DNA from: Pseudomonadota bacterium
GTDB lineage: Bacteria; Pseudomonadota; Alphaproteobacteria; Micavibrionales; Micavibrionaceae
DNA length: 16,665 bases
Assembly: GCA_016198545.1 (NCBI GenBank)
Contig: JACQIJ010000042.1
Location: forward strand, 1 to 16,665
Direction: 5' to 3'
Below are positions 1 to 6,472 of this stretch, piece after piece; positions within the stretch are counted from its first letter, which is position 1, and each line of letters starts with the position of its first letter. The translations under genes and the position numbers were made by a program. The notes under the pieces were generated by a model. It was not told where the DNA came from. It worked only from the letters and a program-made list of their open reading frames with translations, and ran no database searches.

Positions 1-378
1 AACGAGAATGATGAAGGCGAAGAGGAAGGCGAACAGGGCAATGGCGGCAAAAGCGGCGGCGGCGGCAGAAAAATGAATCCGGGGAATGCCTTTCATGCCT
101 TCTCGCAGGTCGTCGAAGGCAAAATCCCGTCCGGCGGTGAAATCAAAAAGATGGTCGTAATGGGCAAGGAAATCGCGCAGGCCGCATGGCAGACAGTGCT
201 GGGGGCATTAACGGCGCAGATCAAAAGCCTGGCCGTCATCCCGGTAAACATTCTCGCCGCGGCCAACGCCCTCACGGTAAAAGTCGCGATGCCCGGCGGC
301 GGGCTGGCGCCCAAGGGCGATGAAACCGTTAAATACAAATATAAAGGCGCGGAAATGTTCGGCATCACGCCAGGCTAA
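1..378 (+). CDS. 3' end of an unrecognised gene (partial, low-complexity linker)
   Basis: The frame is open from the first base, so the gene very probably starts upstream and the ATG at 73 is internal. About the first 24 codons encode a low-complexity linker, acidic (N, D, E, G, Q) and then glycine-rich with a few basic residues. A more ordinary domain of about 100 residues follows. It contains an alanine-rich, helix-like stretch (AQAAWQTVLGALTAQIKSLAV) and ends with a short basic and aromatic segment (VKYKYKG) before GITPG. No signal peptide or catalytic motif is visible. The TAA stop at 376-378 overlaps the stop of the convergent SGNH hydrolase gene. I do not recognise a family; the linker suggests the C-terminal domain of a larger multidomain protein. 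No function is proposed. Confidence 0.55.
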   Translation, partial: NENDEGEEEGEQGNGGKSGGGGRKMNPGNAFHAFSQVVEGKIPSGGEIKKMVVMGKEIAQAAWQTVLGALTAQIKSLAVIPVNILAAANALTVKVAMPGGGLAPKGDETVKYKYKGAEMFGITPG

Positions 379-1520
379 CGGCCGCCTTCTTCTTTCGCGG
401 AAGAAATGAAATCCCTGTATATGAGGCTGTCCCTGACAGCCTCATATGCCACTTTATGGCCTTCGCCGTTCCAATGGCCGTCCGTTGGCCATTCGAATTT
501 TTTGCCCGTTTCCGCATAGCGCTTCGTGAAAGGCTGAGTCAGGTCGGCAACCTCATACCCTTCGATGATCGCCCTGCCCATAAAGTAGCGGTTCATTTGC
601 GAAATATAACCGTTGTCGCCTACGGTTTTCCCTTCATATACAAGCGGGCGCACGGCATCGACGACAAAAAGTATTTTGTCAGGGGGCAGGCCCGCATAGG
701 CGGGCAGCAGGCGGAAAAAAGCGTCCACGGCTTCTTTTGAGGCCTCCATGTATTGCGGGGATTCTCTTTGCGTTCTGTCCACGAAAACATCATCTTTTCT
801 TCTTCCGCCGCTTGAAATCCGGGCTTTCAGTTTCCACCAGCCGCGCGACATCTCCACATTAAAATAAAGGTAGCGCACCAGTGCGGATCCGCGCAGCAAC
901 TCTTTCCACCACGTTGAGCGGTATTCACGCAGCAATTTCAGTTCATATTCCCCTTCATCGTTTTTGATGAACTGGTGAAACGTATCCTGGTAACGGTATT
1001 TCGGAAGGCTTTCGTCGTAATCGTTGTTGATTATCACAATTGCCATAGCCTTCACATTGTAGTTTTCGCGCGCATGTTTGGCGAAAACGAGATACTGGCT
1101 CAGCGGCGCGCCGCCTGCGCCAAAGCTGTAAACGTGAAAACGGCCGTCATACTTATCGCGCGCATCCCGTTCCAGAAGTCCGTGAAAGGATTCTTCATAG
1201 AGGACTTGCGCCGCTTCGACGAAAGAATCGCCGATAACGGCGAAAACGGGCGCGGCGCCATGCGGCGCATAATCGTACTTGTTCACGAAGCCGGCATTAT
1301 TGACGCGCAGATCCGTGATGATGGAGAAGTTCCAGTCCCGGGACCAGCGGATACGATCATCAGACTGGAATTTATGAACAGGCTGATCAAACGTTACGCT
1401 TTGCGACCTCATCCCTTCGCTGACCGGCAAAAACCGCAGCGCAATTTCAGCCAGGGCCATGCAGACAAAAAGGGATAGGCAAACAGCGATAAATCCGAAC
1501 AGAATCTCCTTTTTCTTCAT
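375..1520 (-). CDS. Membrane-anchored SGNH/GDSL-type hydrolase (AlgX-like)
   Basis: The protein has 381 residues. Residues 5-27 form one hydrophobic segment after a KKK start, giving a signal anchor that should place the rest in the periplasm. SGNH hallmarks are visible: block I GDSF with nucleophile candidate Ser99, a block II glycine in SFGAGG (132-137), an asparagine pair in INND (about 164-167), and block V DGHWN with Asp347 and His349. Such proteins are esterases or acyltransferases on acetylated or acylated glycans; the substrate here is unknown. It is the last gene of the sxtJ-sxtK-carbamoyltransferase operon, starting 3 nt after the carbamoyltransferase stop without a strong ribosome binding site, so translational coupling is likely. 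A perfect 13-bp inverted repeat lies inside codons 358-368. The family call is firm; the role in glycan or metabolite decoration is inferred from neighbours. Confidence 0.85.
   Translation of the reverse strand: MKKKEILFGFIAVCLSLFVCMALAEIALRFLPVSEGMRSQSVTFDQPVHKFQSDDRIRWSRDWNFSIITDLRVNNAGFVNKYDYAPHGAAPVFAVIGDSFVEAAQVLYEESFHGLLERDARDKYDGRFHVYSFGAGGAPLSQYLVFAKHARENYNVKAMAIVIINNDYDESLPKYRYQDTFHQFIKNDEGEYELKLLREYRSTWWKELLRGSALVRYLYFNVEMSRGWWKLKARISSGGRRKDDVFVDRTQRESPQYMEASKEAVDAFFRLLPAYAGLPPDKILFVVDAVRPLVYEGKTVGDNGYISQMNRYFMGRAIIEGYEVADLTQPFTKRYAETGKKFEWPTDGHWNGEGHKVAYEAVRDSLIYRDFISSAKEEGGR
419..447. repeat. Perfect 13-bp inverted repeat with 3-nt loop inside the SGNH gene
   Basis: The left arm ATATGAGGCTGTC (419-431) is exactly complementary to the right arm (435-447), leaving a 3-nt loop. 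It lies in the last 24 codons of the hydrolase gene and about 40 bp beyond the stop of the convergent gene at 378. No long T run follows on either strand, so it is not a textbook intrinsic terminator. It could slow or process transcripts at the convergent junction, or be chance. Confidence 0.8.
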
Positions 1521-1523
1521 GAT

Positions 1524-3359
1524 TCAATCCAGCGCGAATGCGTCTTTATAGTCCTTGCGCATATCCATGCTCTGGTCTTCCTTACGCAGGATGCAGTTTC
1601 CGACAACCAGCGTTTCGATATCCGTGCCCATAAAGCAACGGAAGGCGTCTTCCGGCGTGCAGACGATCGGCTCCCCGCGCACGTTGAACGACGTGTTCAC
1701 CAGAACCGGGCAACCGGTCTTTTGTTTAAACCTGGAAATAAGCGCATGATATTTCGCATTGGTGTCGGCATGCACCGTCTGCACGCGCGCAGAATAATCG
1801 ACGTGCGTGACGGCCGGAATTTCAGATCGCGGCACGTTCAGTTTTTCAATGCCGAACAGTCGGCTCTCATCTTCGGTCATCGCGCGTTTTTTATCGTTGG
1901 CCACATCGGCAACCAACAGCATATAGGGGCTATCGTTATCCATCTGGAACCATCCCGCGACATCCTCGCGCAGCGCCGATGGGGCGAAGGGCCGGAACGA
2001 TTCGCGGTATTTGACGCGCAAATTAAGGGTTTTCTGCATCCGGGAAGAACGCGCATCGCCCAGGATAGACCGCCCGCCCAGCGCACGCGGGCCGAATTCC
2101 ATCCGCCCCTGGAACCACCCGACCGCGCGCTCGGCGATCAGATCATCTACCGTCGAATCCAGAAGATCATTATCGGTTGCCACGGTAAATACGGCCCCTA
2201 TCGCGGCAAGGCGGCGTTCGATTTCATCCTGCGAAAAAGCCGGGCCGAGATAGCTTCCCTGCATGCCATCGCGCTGGTTCGATACCGTACGCGGCTTGCC
2301 CTTATGGATGTGCCATGCCGCCAAAGCCGCGCCCAGAGCGCCGCCGGCATCGCCTGCGGCGGGCTGAATCCATATATTTTCGAACGCGCCGTCGCGCAGT
2401 ATTTTGCCGTTCGCGACGCAGTTCAGCGCCACCCCGCCCGCAAGGCATAGGTTTTTCATGCCGGTTTCCTGCGCCAGGGAGCGCGTCAGGCGCAGCATGA
2501 TATCTTCCGTCACCGCCTGAATGGAAGCGGCGATATCCATGTGAAACTGCGATATTTGCGTTTCCGGCGCGCGCGCGGGCTGGCCGAACAGATCATCGAA
2601 CTTTTTGTTCGTCATCGTCAGGCCCGTCGCGTAGTCAAAGTAACTCTGGTCGATCCGGAACGAACCGTCGCCCTTCACATCAATCAAATGATTTAAAATC
2701 TTATCGCGGTATTTCGGCTCGCCGTACGGCGCAAGGCCCATCAGCTTGTATTCGCCGGAATTGACCTTCATGCCGATATAATAGGTGAAGGCGGAGTAAA
2801 GCAGGCCCAGCGAATGCGGGAAATGCATTTCCTTAAAGATTTCGAGTTTATTGCCGCGGCCGATGGCGGCGGAACTGGTAGCCCATTCCCCGACGCCGTC
2901 GAGAGTCAGGACAGCAGCTTCCTCATAGGGCGAAGGGTAGAATGCCGACGCGGCGTGGCTCAGATGGTGTTCGGAGAACAGCAGCTTTTCCAGCCAGCCG
3001 CCTTCGCCCAGCGTTTCCTTCATTTCCTTCGCCAGAAGGCTTTTCTGGAACAGCTTTTCCCGCAGCCACAGCGGCATCGCCATGCGGAAGGATTTGAACC
3101 CGCGCGGCGCGTTTGCAATGTAGGTCTCCAACAGACGCTCGAACTTCACAAACGGTTTGTCGAAAAATACGACATGGTCGATCTCATCGGACTTTATGCC
3201 GGCTTCCTGTACGCAATACTGAACGGCCAGCCGCGGAAAGCCCGGGTCGTGCTTGATACGGGTAAAACGTTCTTCCTGCGCAGCAGCCACGATATGACCA
3301 TCGCGGATGATCGCCGCCGCGCTGTCATGATAGAATGCCGATATGCCGAGAATCCACAT
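1524..3359 (-). CDS. NodU/CmcH/SxtI-type O-carbamoyltransferase
   Basis: The product has 611 residues from an ATG at 3359 and begins MWILGISAFYHDSAAAI, the usual N-terminus of the family. The frame stays open upstream to 3575, but that extension overlaps the sxtK-like gene and has no family character. The N-terminal Kae1-like domain carries the metal-binding histidines in EHHLSH (130-135) and TLDGVGEW (152-159). Further family motifs are LAGGVALNC (306-314), FGPRALGGRS (422-431), YRESFRPFAPS (451-461) and VNTSFNVRGEP (554-564). Relatives such as TobZ make carbamoyl-adenylate from carbamoyl phosphate and ATP and transfer the carbamoyl group to a hydroxyl of a sugar or metabolite. The start lies 5 nt after the sxtK stop. 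The acceptor cannot be predicted; the SGNH hydrolase and membrane partners suggest a glycan or secreted metabolite. Confidence 0.93.
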   Translation of the reverse strand: MWILGISAFYHDSAAAIIRDGHIVAAAQEERFTRIKHDPGFPRLAVQYCVQEAGIKSDEIDHVVFFDKPFVKFERLLETYIANAPRGFKSFRMAMPLWLREKLFQKSLLAKEMKETLGEGGWLEKLLFSEHHLSHAASAFYPSPYEEAAVLTLDGVGEWATSSAAIGRGNKLEIFKEMHFPHSLGLLYSAFTYYIGMKVNSGEYKLMGLAPYGEPKYRDKILNHLIDVKGDGSFRIDQSYFDYATGLTMTNKKFDDLFGQPARAPETQISQFHMDIAASIQAVTEDIMLRLTRSLAQETGMKNLCLAGGVALNCVANGKILRDGAFENIWIQPAAGDAGGALGAALAAWHIHKGKPRTVSNQRDGMQGSYLGPAFSQDEIERRLAAIGAVFTVATDNDLLDSTVDDLIAERAVGWFQGRMEFGPRALGGRSILGDARSSRMQKTLNLRVKYRESFRPFAPSALREDVAGWFQMDNDSPYMLLVADVANDKKRAMTEDESRLFGIEKLNVPRSEIPAVTHVDYSARVQTVHADTNAKYHALISRFKQKTGCPVLVNTSFNVRGEPIVCTPEDAFRCFMGTDIETLVVGNCILRKEDQSMDMRKDYKDAFALD

Positions 3360-3364
3360 GGACC

Positions 3365-3517
3365 CTAGAACACCGTGTATATGAACGGCGCGACGGCTGA
3401 TCCCTGACTGAACACAATCAGCGCGCCGAACAGCGCCATGATCAGAAAAATCGGAATCATCCAGAATTTCTTGCGAACCTTCATGAAAGCCCATAACTCG
3501 GATACGAATGCGCCCAT
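3365..3517 (-). CDS. SxtK-like / DUF5989 membrane microprotein
   Basis: This 50-residue ORF starts MGAFVSELWAFMKVRKKFW and ends SAVAPFIYTVF. The pattern of an ELWxF start, a basic RKKFW turn, one transmembrane helix (about 19-37) and a QGSAVAPFIYT tail matches the DUF5989/SxtK family encoded beside carbamoyltransferases, for example in saxitoxin gene clusters. A good ribosome binding site, AGGAGA at 3525-3530, stands 7 nt before the ATG and overlaps the stop codon of the upstream sxtJ-like gene, so the two are translationally coupled. The carbamoyltransferase starts 5 nt downstream. The function of the family is not known to me; constant pairing with the enzyme and with SxtJ suggests a small membrane subunit or docking partner. 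Confidence 0.92.
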   Translation of the reverse strand: MGAFVSELWAFMKVRKKFWMIPIFLIMALFGALIVFSQGSAVAPFIYTVF

Positions 3518-3524
3518 TTCGTTT

Positions 3525-3530
3525 TCTCCT
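3525..3530 (-). promoter_or_regulatory. Ribosome binding site of the sxtK-like gene
   Basis: AGGAGA on the minus strand lies 7 nt before the ATG at 3517 and shares bases with the TAG stop of the sxtJ-like gene (3529-3531). It fixes the start of the 50-residue gene and points to stop-start coupling. Confidence 0.8.
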
Positions 3531-3972
3531 AAAATTGCTGTTTGAAACTGTCCGCCGCCGGGCCGGGCGGTTCACGCCTGATCCAATACGTGTCCGCGCC
3601 CCTGTCCATCGTCAGGCGCAACGGATCCTTGCCCATAGCCTTCATGATCAGCCCCGCCGGAACGATTGTCACAACATACAACAAGAACAGGATAACCGGA
3701 CTTACGATCTTGTGAAGCAGCAGGCCGAATTTGAACCAGAGCCGGTTCAGGGGCGTCAGCAGCCCGGGATTTACGAAAGCCGTTCCGTAAAAACCGGCCG
3801 CCACAGCCAAAGCCCAGAGGCGCGCCGCCTCTCCGCCCAGAAGCGGCCACAGCCCCACAATAGAAAAAAATCCTGCGAAAACAAGGCCGAACGATTTGTC
3901 AGACCCCATTTTTACGTCATGCTGGCGGGACAGCGATTCGTGCGCTCCGATGCTCTTTTCTTTCATGGACAT
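3529..3972 (-). CDS. SxtJ-family membrane protein
   Basis: The product has 147 residues. After a polar N-terminus comes the segment GSDKSFGLVFAGFF (23-36). Hydrophobic helices lie at about 28-45, 51-69 and 92-112. The conserved-looking stretches PLNRLWFKFG (74-83), SPVILFLLYV (91-100) and GKDPLRL followed by TYW (114-130) fit the SxtJ family. SxtJ proteins are found with carbamoyltransferases (SxtI) and SxtK, but their biochemical role is not established. This is the first gene of the minus-strand operon. A second ATG at 3966 is an alternative start, and neither has a strong ribosome binding site. Its 5' end is only 24 bp from the divergent rhomboid gene, so the promoter must lie in or next to that gene. 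I expect it to form an inner-membrane complex with the 50-residue partner. Confidence 0.88.
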   Translation of the reverse strand: MSMKEKSIGAHESLSRQHDVKMGSDKSFGLVFAGFFSIVGLWPLLGGEAARLWALAVAAGFYGTAFVNPGLLTPLNRLWFKFGLLLHKIVSPVILFLLYVVTIVPAGLIMKAMGKDPLRLTMDRGADTYWIRREPPGPAADSFKQQF

Positions 3973-3996
3973 AAGGTTTAATTGCTATCACTATGA

Positions 3997-4770
3997 ATGT
4001 CCAGAACGCAAAACATGAACAGCAACGGTAAACATAACGGCGGCGGTCATGAAACCAGCGACAATGAAGCGGAAGAAGGCAACGTCGTCCGCCTTCCTTC
4101 TCTGGCGGAGCGCGACCGTCTGCGCCGCGAGGAAGAAAAGCGCAACAGGCCCCCGCGCGAACCGATGGTGAATCTGCCGCCGGCCACAAAGTTCATGGCT
4201 GCGTCCTTCCTTTTCATCCACGCTTTCATGCGGATTGCCCTGACCCCGCCGCAGCAATACTGGATATACAGTCATTTCGGATTCGTACCGGGCTTTTATA
4301 CGGGACAGGAACCTTTTACCGCCACGGCCATAATCGCGCCGCTGACATACATGTTTTTGCATGGCAACTGGACGCACGTCATCATGAACAGCGTCATGAT
4401 GGCCGCCTTCGGCGCAGGCGCGGAGCGATGGATGGGCGCGCGGCGCATGATCGTCTTTTTTGTTTTGTGCAGCCTGTCCGCGGCGTTCATTCACTTCGCC
4501 TTGAATCCGTTTTCGAGCGATCCCGTCATAGGGGCATCGGGCGGATTGTCCGGCCTGTTCGCCGCCATCATTGTGATGATGCAAAGAATGGGGGCCGGAT
4601 CGGGAAGCCGTTACGGCATATGGCCTTTCATCATATTGTGGATAGTCGTCTCCGTCATGTTCGGCATGATGGGCGCGCCCGGCGGCAGCGCCGTAGCATG
4701 GGCCGCGCATATAGGAGGGTTTCTGGCCGGATTCGTGTTCCTTAAGCCCGTCATGAAATATATCCGATGA
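3997..4770 (+). CDS. Rhomboid family intramembrane serine protease
   Basis: The 257-residue product has a hydrophilic, charged N-terminus of about 60 residues, then a six-helix membrane core. Rhomboid motifs are present: HxxxN in WTHVIMN (His127, Asn131), the nucleophile motif GASG with Ser181 in IGASGGLSGLFA, and the catalytic histidine His238 in AWAAHIGGFLAGF. Rhomboids cleave transmembrane segments of other proteins within the bilayer; no substrate is apparent here. The start is uncertain: ATG codons at 3997 and 4015 are both in frame, and neither has a convincing ribosome binding site. The stop overlaps the start of the DUF4286 gene as ATGA, so the two are probably coupled. It is divergent from the SxtJ-like gene across 24 bp. 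Confidence 0.92.
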   Translation: MSRTQNMNSNGKHNGGGHETSDNEAEEGNVVRLPSLAERDRLRREEEKRNRPPREPMVNLPPATKFMAASFLFIHAFMRIALTPPQQYWIYSHFGFVPGFYTGQEPFTATAIIAPLTYMFLHGNWTHVIMNSVMMAAFGAGAERWMGARRMIVFFVLCSLSAAFIHFALNPFSSDPVIGASGGLSGLFAAIIVMMQRMGAGSGSRYGIWPFIILWIVVSVMFGMMGAPGGSAVAWAAHIGGFLAGFVFLKPVMKYIR

Positions 4771-5075
4771 TCAAAGTCGCCTATACCGTAACCTGCGCGA
4801 TAGAAAAAAAAGAAAAAGCCCGCGAATGGCTTGCGTGGCTGCGCGGCGGCCACATTCAGGATGTCGTGGCACACGGCGCGGAAAGCGCGCAGATCGTGGC
4901 ATATAAGGAAGAAGGCCGTTACGAAGTCCGTTATATATTCCCCGACCGCGCAACATACGACTCCTACATCCTCAATCACGCGCCGCGCCTGCGCGAGGAA
5001 GGGCTGAAGCGTTTTCCGCCGGAGGACGGTTTTGCCTACGGCCGTATCGTCGGCGAAATCATGCCTGCGCCCTGA
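4767..5075 (+). CDS. DUF4286 family small protein
   Basis: This is a 102-residue soluble protein. The pattern of a beta strand IKVAYTVTC at the start, then GHIQDVVAHGA, YEVRYIFPDRATYDSYI and HAPRLREEGLKRFP fits the DUF4286 family, a small ferredoxin-like fold related to dimeric alpha-beta barrel proteins. The family has no established function. It begins in an ATGA overlap with the rhomboid gene, without its own strong ribosome binding site. Its TGA stop at 5073-5075 directly abuts the stop of the convergent hemY gene. The family assignment is made from memory of the motif pattern. Confidence 0.78.
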   Translation: MIKVAYTVTCAIEKKEKAREWLAWLRGGHIQDVVAHGAESAQIVAYKEEGRYEVRYIFPDRATYDSYILNHAPRLREEGLKRFPPEDGFAYGRIVGEIMPAP

Positions 5076-6431
5076 TTATTTGCCCGGCGCAGCCAGAAGA
5101 ATATCGGATGCATCCCCGGAAACATATGCGTGCGGAAGAGGGCGCGGGTAGTCCCAGACGATTGTATTGAAGCTTCCGTGCGGCGGCGCGACCGGCATCC
5201 ACTCCTCATATGCCCGACCCGTCAGCGAGCATATCCACGTCTTTTCGGCAGGAGCATCGTCGGCGCGGCGCAACATCATGGCGGTTTCCTCCGGCCTGTT
5301 CTGGGATTGCGCCAGCCGGGCGCGCAGGCGATACAGACGCGGATTGGCGCCGATAGACCCGGCGCGCTCTATATATTGCTGGGCAATGCCCCAAAGATGA
5401 TCGTCCAGCGCCGACGATGCGGCAGCCATCTGCCCCTCCGCGCTGTCGGGGCGCAACGACACAAGCCTTTCAAACCATTTCATGCGGACGGCGCCATTCT
5501 TGCCCCCCTCAGGCGCGGCCACGCGCCAGAGGGGAACGATATCCCTGTGCGGGTTCTGCCTCCATGTCTTTTCGAGAATGGAGATGGCGGCGCGCCGTTT
5601 CTTGCCGCCCAGATAGCGCTGCGCCAGCCGTACGGCCGCCGGGACGAAAGCGGGATCCATAGCATACGCCTTTTTAAACCTCTCGAGAGCGCGCGCCTCA
5701 AATCCCGCCTTCATATCGGCATCGCCGAGCGCAATCAGCAGCGCGGCGCGGTCGCTTTTTATTTTTTCGGGCGGCAATGCGCGGCGTTTTTCAATCTTTG
5801 ACAAAGTCTTCAACGCACCACCCCACTTTTCCTGCCGCAAATCCATGTCATAAACCATCCGCAAAATCCACGGCTGGCGAGGATACAGGGAGATGGCGCG
5901 TTGCGTGATTTCCGAGGCCCGCGCCATATCCCCCTTCTCCAGCGCGGTCAGCATCAGGCCGCGCAGCCCCATGAAGCTTGTGTCCTTGTTGGCCAACAGC
6001 GCCTCGAACGATTCATGCGCTTTTTTCCCGTCGCCCCGCAGGCGCGCGGCCTGCGCCTCGAGCAGAACCGGCAAACCGCCGTCATGCGGCAAAAGCTTCC
6101 GCGCGCGCACGGCATGGTGGCCGGCCAGCCTCGCATCCCCGGCGGCAACGGCCGTCAGTCCCAGCGTCAGGGAACGGTATCCTTTCGCCATTTTCTTTTG
6201 TTCGCGGTAACGGCGCCACAATTCCGGCGCGCTGAATATGCCCCACAGGAAACGGTAAAGAAGAAGCGCAAAGACGAGAATGCCCAGGAGAACGACAAGA
6301 ACGAAACCGACCTGCGCCTCTATATCATAGCCGAGCCAGTCGACATGAACGGAACCGGGCTTGTCCGCTATCCATACGGCGGCGGCGACGATCAGGCCAA
6401 GCTTTGCTGCAAACCATAAAGCGCGAAGCAT
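5076..6431 (-). CDS. hemY: HemY-family inner-membrane TPR protein (heme operon)
   Basis: The 451-residue product has two N-terminal transmembrane helices (about 7-22 and 41-62), an intervening GSVHVDWLGYDIE segment typical of HemY, then a helical, TPR-like repeat region to about residue 395. HemY proteins of this type are membrane scaffold-like products of heme operons; they are not the HemY protoporphyrinogen oxidase of Bacillus. A strong ribosome binding site, AAGGAGGA at 6437-6444, stands 5 nt before the ATG and fixes the start. The gene follows the mic60-like gene by 41 nt. The C-terminus has W399, C401, W411 and W426 in the spacing of the zinc-ribbon tail seen in alphaproteobacterial relatives. 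Three of the expected cysteine positions are instead Thr404, Ala415 and His418, so metal binding is probably lost. Confidence 0.88.
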   Translation of the reverse strand: MLRALWFAAKLGLIVAAAVWIADKPGSVHVDWLGYDIEAQVGFVLVVLLGILVFALLLYRFLWGIFSAPELWRRYREQKKMAKGYRSLTLGLTAVAAGDARLAGHHAVRARKLLPHDGGLPVLLEAQAARLRGDGKKAHESFEALLANKDTSFMGLRGLMLTALEKGDMARASEITQRAISLYPRQPWILRMVYDMDLRQEKWGGALKTLSKIEKRRALPPEKIKSDRAALLIALGDADMKAGFEARALERFKKAYAMDPAFVPAAVRLAQRYLGGKKRRAAISILEKTWRQNPHRDIVPLWRVAAPEGGKNGAVRMKWFERLVSLRPDSAEGQMAAASSALDDHLWGIAQQYIERAGSIGANPRLYRLRARLAQSQNRPEETAMMLRRADDAPAEKTWICSLTGRAYEEWMPVAPPHGSFNTIVWDYPRPLPHAYVSGDASDILLAAPGK

Positions 6432-6472
6432 CCGGGTCCTCCTTCCACGCCCGTCATGATAACATATTCATG

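Noticed and set aside
1722..2450. Plus-strand 242-codon frame opposite the carbamoyltransferase
   Set aside because: It is antisense to strongly conserved family motifs and its composition is typical of a shadow frame.
3360..3575. N-terminal 72-residue extension of the carbamoyltransferase frame
   Set aside because: It is arginine-rich, lacks family similarity and overlaps the sxtK-like gene; family proteins begin at the MWILGISAFYHDSAA start at 3359.
440..5213. Shared 11-mer CCTCATATGCC at 440-450 and 5203-5213
   Set aside because: A single short match without flanking similarity; not evidence for a repeat family.
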